Source: Mixophyes australis (lineage: Eukaryota > Chordata > Amphibia > Anura > Limnodynastidae). Taken from it: a DNA stretch of 64,000 bases. The DNA is taken from positions 45,537,824 to 45,601,823 of the forward strand of contig JAVHZZ010000009.1 in assembly GCA_036250195.1 (NCBI GenBank). Reading direction: 5' to 3'. This document shows positions 34,073 through 44,689 of this stretch, piece after piece. The first letter of the stretch is position 1. The number at the start of each line of letters is the position of its first letter. The notes beneath the pieces were generated by a model that was not told where the DNA came from, made no database searches, and saw only the letters and a list, made by a program, of their open reading frames with translations. Position numbers and translations under genes: made by a program.

Positions 34073-34197
34073 AACTATGTTTTCTATGTTTTTTGGATGA
34101 TCAGCTATCGTTATTGTTAGTGTATCTTATGTGCGGCCCAAACCAACTCGTCGTCTTACAATGTGGACCAGGGAAGCTAAAAGGTTGGACACCCCTG
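33262..34197. mobile_element. Non-autonomous hAT (Charlie-like) with 8-bp target duplication
   Basis: The ends are CAGGGTTGTCCAACCTACGG and AAAGGTTGGACACCCCTG, inverted imperfect termini of hAT type. GTCTAGTG flanks the element on both sides (33254-33261 and 34198-34205), an exact 8-bp duplication. The inside has a CpG-rich segment (33410-33560) and a (TA)n tract (34024-34070) but no transposase. Confidence 0.93.
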
Positions 34198-34237
34198 GTC
34201 TAGTGTATATATCTATATTGATCCTAATATATAAACA

Positions 34238-35140
34238 TTGACTGTCCACTTTATTAGGTATACCTGAACACCTGCTAGTTAATGCCATGATCTAATTAGC
34301 CAATCATGTGTCAGAAACTTAATGCTTGAAAGCATGCATATATCAAGGATGGCTGGGTTGTGGGGCAGTGGGGCATCTGCTCCCTGGGGCGGTCCCATAG
34401 TGGGCTAGCCTGGGCTGAGTCACTGGACCAGCAGCATTTGTTTTCCTTTACAATGTTCCTAATAGGCTGCTGAGTTGAGCCTTGCACCCCTAGGCTAAAA
34501 TTTGCCAGACCTTCGCTGGCGGACATAGTCAAAAATTACAATTGCAGTTCAGATCAAACACTAGAATGGAGAAGAAATGTGATCCAAGTGACTTTTACTG
34601 TGGAATGATTGTTGGTGCCAATTCAGTACTCCAGAAAATGCTGGTCTTTTGGGATTTTTGCACACAACAGTCTCTAGATTTTACAGAGAATGGTGATCAA
34701 AACCAGAGTGGCAGTTCTGTGGGTGGACTGCCCTGGTAATTAGAGATGTCAGAAGAGAATGCTCAGCTTGGTTCAAGCTGACAGGAAGGCGACAGTAACT
34801 CAATTAACCATGCGTGGAATGCAGAAGTGCATCTCTGAATGCACAGCATATCCAAGCTTGAAGTAGATGTGCTACAGCAGCAGAACACCACACAGCACCC
34901 TTGTGACCACCACACAACACATAGCACCCTTCTGACCTCATCACAGTACATAGCACCCTTGTGACTACCTTACAACACATAGCACCCTTTTCACTGCCAC
35001 ACAATACAGAGGGCAATCTTGTGACTACCACACAATACAGAGGGCAACCTTATGACCACCACACAATACAGAGGGCAACCTTGTTCCCATCACACAATAC
35101 AGAGGGCAGCCTTGATACCTCCACCCAATACAGATAGCAA
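34238..35140 (+). mobile_element. Mariner/Tc1-like remnant fused with a minisatellite
   Basis: CCACTTTATTAGGTATACC at 34238 matches the TIR of the mariner-like family also seen at 56645-58132. A broken transposase N-terminus follows at 34567 (MEKKCDPSDFYCGMIVGA). From about 34885 the DNA becomes a tandem array of about 33-bp units (CACCACACAATACAGAGGGC). A related block lies at 42140-43120. Confidence 0.7.
34567..34880 (+). pseudogene. Mariner/Tc1-like transposase N-terminus
   Basis: MEKKCDPSDFYCGMIVGA is the usual N-terminal helix of this transposase family. In shifted frames the DNA still encodes pieces matching GFSRTTVS-type helix-turn-helix sequence, and GLQQQNTT-type strings near 34870. 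The catalytic part is absent because the minisatellite follows. It is a fossil. Confidence 0.6.
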
Positions 35141-35990
35141 AATATTATTTTTATTGATACAAACAAACTGTGCAATTAATGCTTGAGAATGTGATTATCA
35201 GCTAATGTCATTTTCATACCTTCCAACACCTCCAATGGCCAAAGGGGAATGTATAGGATTTGTTATATATAACAAATAAATGTCAGTGGTACCAGGGTAT
35301 ACTCTCCATTGAAAAAGTTGTCATTTTGTTGTAAGAAAAGGAACAAATCTCTATGCTAATATACACGACCATTCACACATGCATATTATGTTTTCACATA
35401 TCCCTTGTTGGGCCTGTTTTCATATATCCCCTGTTGTAATACAGATATTTCAGGGTATGCCATTACATGCTTAAATAATTTTTGTTAGCATAGCTTTTGA
35501 AATGTTGTCGCATACTGTATCACCCCAAACCTCACCGTTCTTCCATCCTCCAGTTTTAAACAAAAACAAACACAAAGGAGAAACACTATCTAACTTACAT
35601 ATGACATATTTATTAATTATCCCATTTTAGCCACAATCACTTTCAATCCTTATCACAAAGATAAGGATTGAAATACTGTGAGTATTTATTAAAAATCTTC
35701 AACAGGAACAGCAGTCATGAAAAACTGCTGTTCCTGCGAAGATGTGTATCCTATCTTTTCTATAGTCACTATGGCAAAGTGACCACCTTTGCGATAGTGA
35801 CCATAGGGGAGAGTAGGTCAGTTGCGGTGACGGATCCTAAGATCCCTCTACTGCAATGCTCTCCTCATAGACTTTAATGGCTAACGTTAACTTCAGCTAG
35901 CGTCGGTCATCGTACATGAAGTGACCCACTACCTGACCTCCTCGCGGATACCAGAGGTGAAGGTGGTGTAGAGGAAGTGGGCTGGAATGA
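35141..35990. other. Repeat-flank DNA shared with 43100-43340, plus unassigned DNA
   Basis: GGGGAATGTATA and ACCAGGGTATACTCTCCATT recur at about 43190 and 43280 in the same order. A short hairpin GAACAGCAGT...ACTGCTGTTC lies at 35706-35735. No genes. Confidence 0.45.
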
Positions 35991-35999
35991 GCATTTGAG

Positions 36000-37250
36000 T
36001 GCCTGCAAGAGGGAGCACCTTGAGGCAGTGCTGTGGTCCTTTGCGACTCAGTTCAGTAGAAAGCCCGGTCGGACTACCTTGGTGATGCACCATGTGGACA
36101 CCGGTGAGCATAGGCCAGAGAGGCAAATCCCGTATCGGTTCACCAGCTGCCAAGGAGGGTCTATACAGTGAGATGTGGGGGCTGCTTGAGCTAGGTGTGT
36201 TTCCTCCGGTGTATTGGTTCCCACGGATGATAAGGTAACGCGGTTTTACATATACTAGCGCCAGTTGAATAATGTGCCCATGTCTGACACCTACCCCTTG
36301 CTATGTATTAACACTTTGTAAATGAGTTGGACAGAGTTCAGGGTAACCTAGAAGACATTTCCATTTTCAGTAAGATTTGGGAAGATAATCTGAAGAAAAT
36401 AGGGCTGGTGTTAGGGAAGATTGGGTGGGCATGTCTGACTGTTAGGGAAGAGAAGTGTCAGATGGGGATGTCAGAGGTACAGTACCTGGGTCATCATGTG
36501 GGGGGAGGTAGGGTTAGGTCAGAACTAGCTAAGGTAGAGACAGTCCAAGACTGGCCCATGCCCACGACCCAGTTACATGTACTGGCATTCTTAACGACTG
36601 CCGGGTAATACAGACATTCTGTCCCAGACTTTAGTAGTTTAGCGAAGCCTCTGACAGCTCTCACTAAGAAGAAACTCCCCAAAGTAGTTGACTGGACACC
36701 CGGTTGTGAGCTGGCATTTCAGTTATTAAAGGAAGCCCTGGTTCGTGCTCCAGTACTGTTGATGTCCAATTATGACAAGGACTTTATTATGCCAACTGAC
36801 AGTATGGACTAGGAGCAGTACTTAGCCAGGTGGGGCTAGGTGGGCAGGAGCACCTGTGGCCTATTTGAGTAGAAAACTGCTAAACCGGGAGGCGGGGTAT
36901 GCCACAAATTAGAAGAAATGTTTGGTCATTGTTTGGGCAGTGAAAAAACTTCAACCTTCAACCTTATTTGTATGGATGACATTTTACTGTGGTGACTGAT
37001 CATAATCCTTTAAAGTGGCTACACCACACCTCAGTGGAAAATGGTAGATTGTTGCGCTGGAGGCTTACCCTGCAAATGTATGACTTTCACATAATTCACA
37101 AGCAAGGAAAGGCTCACAGCAATGCGAATGGACTGATTCGACAGTAGGAGCCGGATCCCTCGGGTCACTCCCGGTAACCCTATGAACTGAGGGACCAGGA
37201 GCCAAATCGTTGGGACATGGCACGGTGGTTGCCTGCATGGACAAGGGGGA
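36000..37250 (+). pseudogene. Ty3/gypsy pol remnant 1 (reverse transcriptase and RNase H)
   Basis: Three-frame reading gives HHVDTGEHRPERQIPYRFT, the entry of gypsy reverse transcriptase. Next comes LEDISIFSKIWEDNLKK, then EVQYLGHHVGGGRV, the region after the catalytic box. A deletion has removed the YxDD segment itself. RNase H follows with FSSLAKPLTALTKKK, FQLLKEALVRAPVL and, in another frame, DHNPLKWLHH. Stops occur throughout, for example after SMD at 36810. The plus-strand orientation agrees with the polypurine tract and LTR start that follow. Confidence 0.75.
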
Positions 37251-37716
37251 GAGGAGTGTGACTGGATCACTTATAAATAACTTATGGTATAAATTTATTT
37301 AAAGGAAATATCGCAGGGCACTTATTTATATAATTAAAAAAATGTACTTATTTTTGATATTGTGGGTATGTTGGTAAAATAGATATCTTTATTTCTGAGA
37401 CCAGGGGAAGAAATTAATTTGTTTAACTTTTGCTAGAAAAAATGCATGATTTCTGAGGTATATATCTGATACAATAAGCCTTTGTGGAGGAAGTCTTTTA
37501 TGTATTGTGATGTGGGGAAATGACTTGTTAGCGATTTTGTACCTTTCTTTGGGAATGTGTATTCAGCGACTGTCTGACGAAAGTACCCATGTTAATCTCA
37601 TATTAATTAGACCTTGTGATGTTTGAGGGTCTAGCATCTGCAGGCACAGGAAGGTTTAATTAGACTGCTGTTAGATTTCTTGTGTCCAAAATAAGATGCA
37701 GGAAATCACAGCAAGG
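37245..37716 (+). other. Polypurine tract and start of a gypsy 3' LTR (candidate)
   Basis: ACAAGGGGGAGAGGAG ends at 37256 and is followed by TGTGACTGGATC, the expected junction of polypurine tract and LTR. The LTR body would run to at least 38140, where TATAAAAAGC and AATAAACATC look like a TATA box and polyadenylation signal. The far edge is not clear. Confidence 0.45.
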
Positions 37717-37902
37717 GGTAAATGTATCAATATGCGGGTTCTTCAACACCCGCGTGTTCAGCCTCTTCCGCGATTACATTTCAAGCGGCGCTGCGTTGTA
37801 AAGGGAAGTTAACCCTTTACAATGCAGCGCCGCTTGAAATTTAATCGCGGAAGAGGCTGAACACACGGGTGTTGAAGAACCCGCATATTGATACATTTAC
37901 CC
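37716..37902. mobile_element. Palindromic MITE, GGGTAAATGTATCAA family, copy 1
   Basis: It runs from GGGTAAATGTATCAATATGC to the complement ending CATTTACCC. The central hairpin contains GGCGCTGC and TTTACAA arms. The flanks are GCAAG (left) and CCAAG (right), matching at 4 of 5 bases. It lies in the LTR-like stretch. Confidence 0.88.
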
Positions 37903-38129
37903 CCAAGTGTTAGAATATCGCAGATAAATGTAAATATTGTTTGCTTTGCATTGCATGTAAATCCATATTTGGGTAAACAAATTGCATCCTGATTTTAAAA
38001 ATAGCTCAGACCTCAAGGGGACTGGCTTGCCCTTTGAGGCGTTGTTCAAATCTGTATAAAAAGCACTATATTGAAAAATATTCTTCAAGTTCTACCTGAC
38101 CTGATCATTGATACCTTCAATCAGTGTTA

Positions 38130-38586
38130 CTGCAAATAAACATCACTTGCTTCAAAGGCCTGCTTGAAAATGTCTTCCATTCCTGTAACCTACAGACTAG
38201 ACCCAAGATCTAATCCGTTCCCGGTTGTTTCTGAGGTTTGGACCCAGCATCCAGTACCATCGCTCTGCCCGCTACCCAACAGCTCTGTCCAGTGTGATAG
38301 ACCAGGGGGATCCATCCATAGCAACCCTGATCTATAGGAAGAGGTCAGGAGTACCAGCCCAGGTACACCAGTAACAGGGTACACTTGCAGCGTCAGTTTG
38401 CCAGAAGAAATCCGGTTCTGGGTGCCGGTAAAGGAGTCCAGTGGTGGCAACATTTGTAAGCCCCCCCTATTGCGGTGAGAGGACGCGTTTGGGATAACGA
38501 AAGGGAATGGTGACAAAGTAAGCCCAGCTGGTTCCCAGCAACAACAGACAGGGTGGCATAGGTGGTCCATCCTGTCACAACCTTAC
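38130..38586 (-). other. LTR-like fragment on the minus strand
   Basis: On the minus strand the block starts TGTGACAGGATGGACCACC at 38584. It reads through repeated CCAG-rich DNA typical of gypsy LTRs in frogs. The other end could not be placed. Confidence 0.35.
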
Positions 38587-38659
38587 TTTGTGATGAATTT
38601 CAAATATTACTCTATAAGATAGACACAAAGGGCCAGATTCATTAAGGATCCAGATCGAG

Positions 38660-39706
38660 GAGGAAATTGACGAGGAGGGTGTTACTGGTGTGGATACAAC
38701 GGGACCAAGGGATTTAGGTGTCCCTGGACTGCTGACGGTCCTAGCCACAGTTCCCGAACTAAACACAGAATTATGAAGGGTCTTCAGGTGACGTATAAGG
38801 GAGGATTGTCCCTAGGTGGCCAAAATCCTTACCCCTGCTTATTGCAGCTTTACATAAGCTACATATGGCAATACATTTGTTGTCCGGATTGGGATAGAAA
38901 TAATTCCAAACAGAAGAGGTGGATTTATTGGTCTTCTGCACAGGCATGACGATGGGCTTTTTCATCCCATGGACAACAACTGTTTCCCCCCCTGGTGCCT
39001 CATTTAAGAAAACCACATCAGCATCCTCCTCGACAACTTCCTCCTCAGCGCCAGCTACATCAATATCCTCCTCCTGGTGTACAACATTGACACCTTCATT
39101 CTCAAAATCTGGAACTGCACTGTGGGTGATCCTTCCAGCATATGCAGAGGGCATGCTGCAAATGGTGGAAGGATCCACCTCTTCCTTTACAGTGCTGGGA
39201 AGGTCAGGCATCGCAACCACCAACACCCTTGGGGATTTGTGATGCCATGTCTTTAGAAGGCAGAGTTGTTTGCTGTGTTTTGGATGACAGCTTAACTCTC
39301 TTAAATTTTCTAGAGGGGGGGGAGGAGGAGGGCTTAGATCCTTGGGTGAAGCTGAGCCACTAGTCATGAACACGGGCCAGGGCCTAAGCCGTTCCTTGCC
39401 ACTCTGTGTTGTAAATGACATATTGGCAAGTTTACGTTTCTCCTCAGATGATTTTAATTATTTTTTTTGGATCATTTTAGTGAACTTTGGCTTTTTGGAT
39501 TTTACATGCCCTCTACTATGACATTGGGCATCGGCCTTGGCAGACGACGTTGATGGCATTTCATCGTCTATGTCATGACTAGTGGCAGCAGCTTCAGCAT
39601 TAGGAGGAAGTGATTCTTGATCTTTCCCTACTTTATCCTCCAAATTTTTGTTCTCCATTATATGCAGCACAAGAGAGCGTACCCCTAAACCACACATACT
39701 CTGCAA
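38660..39706 (-). pseudogene. BED-finger hAT transposase, N-terminal half, family 2
   Basis: MENKNLEDKVGKDQESLPP at 39706 opens a leader rich in Ser and charged residues. After a frameshift, MSFTTQSGKERLRPWPVF (39421) corresponds to MPFYTRSGKERMRPSPL of family 1. An acidic stretch is followed by a BED finger: SSVWNYFYPNPDNKCIAICS, with C-x2-C and RGKDFGHLGT. Another frameshift leads to a Ser-rich linker (TPSSSISSSIW). The catalytic domain is absent. Confidence 0.8.
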
Positions 39707-39739
39707 AGCCTTTAAAAATTATATGCGGCACAGGAGAGT

Positions 39740-40310
39740 ACCACTGGACTGGAGTTATACAGCAGTACCACTGGACTTATATGGCAGGATCAGTGGAGTT
39801 ATACAGCAGTACCACTGGACTTATACGGCAGGATCAGTGGAGTTATACAGCAGTACCACTGGACTTATACGGCAGGATCAGTGGAGTTATACAGCAGTAC
39901 CACTGGACTTATACGGCAGGATCAGTGGAGTTATACGGCAGTACCACTGGACTTATACGGCAGGATCAGTGGAGTTACACAGCAGTACCACTGGACGTAT
40001 ACGGCAGGATCAGTGGACTTATACAGCACCACCACTGGACTGAGCAGGACAGAGCACAGGACAGCACCACTGGACTGAGCAGGACAGCACCACTGGACTG
40101 AGCAGGACAAAGCACAGGACACCACCACTGGACTGAGCAGGACAGAGCACAGGACAGCACCACTGGACTGAGCAGGACAGCACCACTGGACTGAGCAGGA
40201 CAAAGCACAGGACACCACCACTGGACTGAGCAGGACAGAGCACAGGACAGCACCACTGGACTGAGCAGGACAGCACCACTAGACTGAGCAGGACAGAGCA
40301 CAGGAAGATG
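39740..40310. repeat. Two adjoining tandem arrays in hAT family 2
   Basis: From 39752 to about 40030 units of 44 bp repeat (GCAGTACCACTGGACTTATA spaced 44 bp apart at 39762, 39806, 39850 and 39894). From 40020 to 40310 the unit changes to CACCACTGGACTGAGCAGGA with AGAGCACAGGACA. Open frames through here are repeat artefacts. Confidence 0.92.
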
Positions 40311-40481
40311 GCGGCGGCAAGTGGGGACTAATATGAATCCGGATCTTGCGAGATCCGACTGCGTGATGATGACGTTTTGCCTCGTTCTGAGTTTTGCGTC
40401 GGGCGGGAATACCCGAACAGTGCTCGGATCAGCACCATTCGGGGGTGTTCGGATTTCATAAATCCGAACCCGCTCACCCCT

Positions 40482-41650
40482 TTTCTTAACTGGCCTCAAC
40501 TATCTACATTAAAGGCAGTACAGCGATTTCTGGGATTCGCTATCTATTATCGAAAAATTATTCGTTGCTATTCTTACTGTGGTAGCACCACTCACTGCCC
40601 TCACCATAATAGGAGCTAATCCTGCCAAATGGTCTGAGAAAGCCCAAACTGCTTTTCAGCTTCCGAAACAAGCATTTATTTCTGCTCCCATACTCAGGCA
40701 ACCAGATTTAACCTGTCCATTCTACTTGGAAGTTGATGCCTCATCTGTCGGAGTAGGGACAGTTCTTTCCCAAAAGCCCGCTTATGAGCAATGGCATCCC
40801 TGCGGGTTCTTCTTCCGAAATTTTTTACCAGCTGAACGTAATTATGCCATAGAGGACAAAGAACTGCTTGCCATAAAACTGGCACTTGAAGAGTTGAGGC
40901 ATTTACTTGAGGGAGCCTGTTATCCTGTCAATATATACACGGATCACAAGAATCTGCTCTACCTTAAAAATGCACAGTGCATGAATCCATGTCAGGCCCT
41001 GTGGGCACTATTCTTTTCTCGATTTGATATCAATGTCACCTTCTGTCCCAATTCCAAAAATCTCAAGGCCAATGCTCTGTCACGTTCCATGGTGAAAGAG
41101 GAAGATTTCATCACTGTGGATCCACGGCCTATCATCAGTCCACTCATCATCAAAGTCGTTAAACCTGACAATACAACTCTCATGGGAAAACTTTTGTCAT
41201 AGATAAAGGAGTTCAATTTGTGGCGAAATTCTGGAGATCCTTGTGCCAAGCACTACAGATCAAAATAAACTTCTCTTCGGCCTATCATCCCCAATCCAAC
41301 GGGCAAATGGAAAGAGTCAATCAGGATCTATAAACATTTCTCTGTTTGTACATATTCTCAAGACAGCTGGGTAGATCTGCTTCCCTGGGCATGAATCCTC
41401 TGATTCTTATTCATTTTATATTGTTTACGGTCTACACCCAAGGGTTTCTTTGTTTACTCCACTTCCAACAGCTTCAGTTCCTGCCTCTGAAGTCTTCCTA
41501 AAGAATTTTGCAGGCCACTGGCACCAGGTACGGGAATTTCTACTTAAAGCATACCAACGCTACAAAATTCAGGCTGACAATAAGCGACGAGCCATTCCAA
41601 GCTTAAAACCTGGAGACAGAGTCTGACTGTCTACTCGCAATCTACGCCTC
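40482..41650 (+). pseudogene. Ty3/gypsy pol remnant 2 (RNase H and integrase)
   Basis: The reading begins FLNWPQLSTLKAVQRFLGFA, the linker after the reverse transcriptase. RNase H is well preserved at 40579-41202: FYLEVDASSVGVGTVLSQ, AERNYAIEDKELLAIKLALE, NIYTDHKNLLYLKNAQ and DINVTFCPNSKNLKANALS. A deletion then joins directly to the late integrase core (SLCQALQIKINFSSAYHPQS, NGQMERVNQ) with stops. A basic tail piece LKPGDRVWLSTRNLRL is encoded in shifted frames near 41600. The first catalytic residues of integrase are missing. Confidence 0.85.
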
Positions 41651-41671
41651 AGAGTTCCATCTATGAAATTT

Positions 41672-42149
41672 CCAGTACCAGTGTCTTTACTGGTATCATC
41701 TATTCTGTTGCTACTGCTGATTCTGAGTCTCTAGGGCTTATTTCCAGTACCGTGTATCTCTGTGTGCGTTCCAGGTCTGTGCCTGCCACGCAGTCCTGAG
41801 TTTGCCATTCCATGTCATGGTTCTAAGTTCCTAGTCCCTGTCTTCAGTTCACTCTGCTCTGAATTTCCATTTGTTTCCTATCTACGTTCTTATTAGTGGG
41901 TTCCAGTCCCGTGTGCCAGGCCGCAGAAGCCCGGATTGAGTTCCCACGAACAGTTCCAGTCAGGTATAACACTGGATTCCAGTCCAGTACTCAGGCACAG
42001 ACTTCGGTCCTTACTCTTATACTGCTTGTGCTACTCTGAGGACTCTACATGAGCAGAAAGATCATCCAGGCCGCTAGGTTCTGTTTCAGTCCTGCTCCAC
42101 CTACACCCAAGAGTCCCAAATCGGATCAAGAAATACTGACTACTGTGAC
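41672..42149 (+). other. Gypsy LTR fragment ending in ACTGTGACA (candidate)
   Basis: The repetitive CCAGT- and TTCC-rich text (TTCCAGTCCCGTGTGCC) resembles LTR regions of frog gypsy elements. It ends with AATACTGACTACTGTGACA at 42149, a plausible LTR end. The U3 start is deleted. Confidence 0.4.
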
Positions 42150-43120
42150 AGGGCAACCTTGGGCTGCGTCACTAGGCCACCTGCATTTTTTTCCTTTAAA
42201 ATGTTTCTAATAGGCTGTTGAGTGGAGTCTTGTCCCCCCCAACCCTCCTTACCCTCCCAAGGATAAAATTTGCCAGCTCTCCCCTGGCAGACATGATCAA
42301 AAATTACAATTGTAGTTCTGACCAAACACCAAAATGGAGAAGAAATTTAATCTAATTGAATTTTTATGTGGAATGATTGTTTGTGCCATACAGGTTATTT
42401 CAGTACCTCAGAAACTGCTGATCTCTTGGGATTTTTACACACAACAATGCTCAACACCAGAGCGTCAGCTCTCTGGGTGGAAACGCCTTGTTAATGAGAA
42501 ATGTCAGAGGAGAATGGCCAGTCTGGTTCTGTTTACAGGAAGGCAACAGTAACTCAGTTAACCATGGGTGGTATGCAGAAGAACATCTCTGAATCACAGC
42601 ACATCCAAACTTGAAGTGAATGTGCTACAGCAGCAGAAGACCACACCGCACTCCTGTGACTGCCACACAATACAGAGTGCAACATTGTGACCACCATACA
42701 ACACATAGCACCCTTGTCATGAATGCTCAGCTTGGTTCAAGCTGACAGGAAGGCGACAGTAACTCAATTAACCATGGGTGGAATGCAGAAGTGCATCTCT
42801 GAATGCACAGCATATCCAAGCTTGAAGTAGATGTGCTACTGCAGCAGAACACCACCAGCACCCTTGTGACCACCACACAACACATAGCACCCTTCTGACC
42901 TCATCACAATACATAGCACCCTTGTGACTACCTTACAACACATAGCACCCTTTTCACTGCCACACAATACAGAGGGCAATCTTGTGACCACCACACAATA
43001 TAGAGGGTAACCTTGTGACCACCACACAATACAGAGGGCAACCTTGTGACCACCACTCAATACAGAGGGCAGACATGAGACCTCGTCCAATACAGGTAGC
43101 AAAATATGATTTTTAGTGAC
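42150..43120 (+). mobile_element. Second copy of the mariner-minisatellite composite
   Basis: It shares with 34350-35140 the block AATTTGCCAG...AAAAATTACAATTG and the transposase start MEKKFNLIEFLCGMIV (42334). It also shares the AAGCTGACAGGAAGGCGACA segment, present here at 42744 and, altered, at about 42530. The CACACAATACAGAGGGCAA array follows. Part of the block is duplicated in tandem, at 42530-42680 and 42720-43090. Confidence 0.7.
42334..42640 (+). pseudogene. Mariner/Tc1-like transposase N-terminus, copy 2
   Basis: MEKKFNLIEFLCGMIVCA starts it. Further on, KLLISWDFYTQQC is equivalent to the LGF-x-x-x-T helix, and GWKRLVNEKCQRRMASLVLF matches the GRKRLVDERxQRRMxRLV segment. NHSTSKLEVNVLQQQKTTP is encoded at the end in another frame. 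This copy is clearer than the one at 34567 but also lacks the catalytic part. Confidence 0.7.
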
Positions 43121-43507
43121 AAACTGCACAGTTAACGTGTGGGATCGTAATTATCAGCTGTTGGTCATTTTTATACCTCAAATGGCCAAAGGGGAATGTA
43201 TAAGATTTGTTGTATAAAACTATTCTTTCTTCATGTTTTCATATATCTGAGCAGACAACCTTGGTTAACTGTCAGAGGTACCAGGGTATAATCTCCATTG
43301 AAAAAGTTGGTAATTTTGTTGTAAGAAAAGGAACGGATCCCTAGTCTAATACACACGGACAGGGGTGGACTGGTAATCTGGTACTTTTGGCAAATGACAG
43401 AAGGGCCGATGGCTAATTGGGTCAATCCAGCCACCCTATCAACTGCATATCCCAACATGCGCGAAAGGAGGATGGGATGAGGACTGTGGATTGGGCAGGA
43501 AGGGGGA

Positions 43508-43652
43508 TTGGGCAGCACGGTGGCTTAGTGGTTAGCACTTCTGCCTCACTGGGTTCTTGAGTTCAATTCCAGACCATGGCTGTATCTGTGTGGAGTTTGT
43601 ATGTTCTCCCCGCGTTTGCGTGGGTTTCCTCCGGGTGCTCCGGTTTCATATC
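43508..43652 (+). mobile_element. tRNA-derived SINE, 5' part
   Basis: GGCAGCACGGTGGCTTAGTG carries the A-box and GAGTTCAATTCCAGACC the B-box. TGTGTGGAGTTTGTATGTTC follows, as in the copy at 3841. It stops at CTCCGGTTTC, so the L2-like tail is missing. It was probably cut when the flanking gypsy DNA rearranged. Confidence 0.8.
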
Positions 43653-43769
43653 CATCAACAGAGGTGGGCCTGTGAGCTTTAAATTCCAGGGCTGATTTTT
43701 GGTCCCAGTCCGGCTCTGTCTCCAATTGGTTCTCCTCTGCTAATAGTCCTCCACCTCCCAATTTGTTTC

Positions 43770-43967
43770 AAAATCAACAGGAGTACGAGGTCAAATAAAT
43801 GTTAGACTATCGTATATGCAGGGGTACTTTGCAGTTTCTAATAAATTGGAAAGGCTATGGTCCAGTAGAGCGCTCTACATTCTCCCTGGTTATCTACGAT
43901 TTTCCACAATGAAATTCCTGACAAACCTATTAGCATGTCTAGTGTCCACTTTTAAGGGAGGGGGTTC
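43770..43967 (+). pseudogene. Ty3/gypsy chromodomain and polypurine tract, remnant 3
   Basis: In broken frames the DNA encodes EYEVK, then a stop, then LDYRICRGTLQ and FLINWKGYGPVERS. This is the chromodomain found at the end of integrase in chromoviral gypsy elements. The domain would direct integration to marked chromatin. CTTTTAAGGGAGGGGGTTC is the polypurine tract, directly followed by TGTCAC at 43968. Nothing upstream of the chromodomain survives; a SINE fragment precedes it. Confidence 0.65.
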
Positions 43968-44646
43968 TGTCACAAAACAGAGTATAGAAAGCTCATTCTG
44001 ACACTGCCGCTGTGTCAGAGCAACAGGTATTTATACCCAGACTGACCCCATGTTATGCTGTATTGATGTTGACCTTGGCTTCCCTTGTGATTCCTTCTTG
44101 GCTAGTGATTCTGCCTGTTAACCCCTTATGTACCAGTCCTTGCTTGTTTTGACCACTCTCATAATTTTGTACTGCACTATTGCCTGTGTACCAGATCTTG
44201 TCCTGTCATTGGACTTTCCTTCTACATACTGATTTTGTATCTCACTACCTCCAGTGTACCAGTTCTCGGCTAGCTGACCTGCTTTCAGATTTCCTTTTCT
44301 CTCCGCTGTGTTACCCCTAGTGACTGATCAGAGGGCCATGTTCCTGGCCTCAAAAGTCCATCCTGTCTTCATCATCATCATCATCATCATCATTTATTTA
44401 TATAGCGCCAACATATTCGGTAGCACTTTACAATTGGGGACAAACACAGTGAACTAATAAACAAACTGGGTAAAAAGACAAAGAGGTGAGAAGGCCCTGC
44501 TCGCAAGCTTACAATCTATGGGTTGCGGCAGATGTTGGTAAAGAGCTGGGGACCGGTTAGGCTCCGCACCTCTATTTAGCCAGCGCTAAACCAGGCTAAC
44601 ATGTGTATCGATCACCCCTGGGCTCTCTTCTTGAGACATCTGTTAC
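43968..44646 (+). other. Gypsy 3' LTR split by an L2-like tail fragment
   Basis: TGTCACAAAACAGAG follows the polypurine tract. The DNA is rich in TACCAG-type strings. After the insertion at 44367-44545 the LTR text appears to resume with CCGGTTAGGC and ends GACATCTGTTACA at 44646. The LTR boundary assignment is an inference. Confidence 0.45.
44367..44545 (-). mobile_element. L2-type 3' tail (LINE or SINE end), minus strand
   Basis: The (ATC)n run is followed by ATTTATTTATATAGCGCCAA and TTTACAATTGGGGACAAACA, then GCTTACAATCTATGGG. On the minus strand this is the end of an L2-type 3' region with a (GAT)n tail. Confidence 0.75.
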
Positions 44647-44689
44647 AGTGGGCTTAAGACTAGGGGGGCAGATATATATCTTTAAGAGA

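Larger units (their letters stand above)
38640..40478 (-). mobile_element. Second hAT family, 5' half only
   Basis: On the minus strand, from right to left, there is a promoter-like end (40340-40478; TGACG motif, GGGCGGG, GTTCGGATTT), two tandem arrays (39740-40310), and the N-terminal half of a BED-finger transposase. The terminal CATCTC motif is missing, and gypsy sequence begins directly at 40480. The 3' half is lost at about 38650. The layout matches the first hAT family while the DNA differs. Confidence 0.7.

Noticed and set aside
39610..40499. Repetitive frames in both directions (YHWTYTAGSVELY and SCSVQWCCPA types)
   Set aside because: They are products of the 44-bp and neighbouring tandem arrays of hAT family 2.
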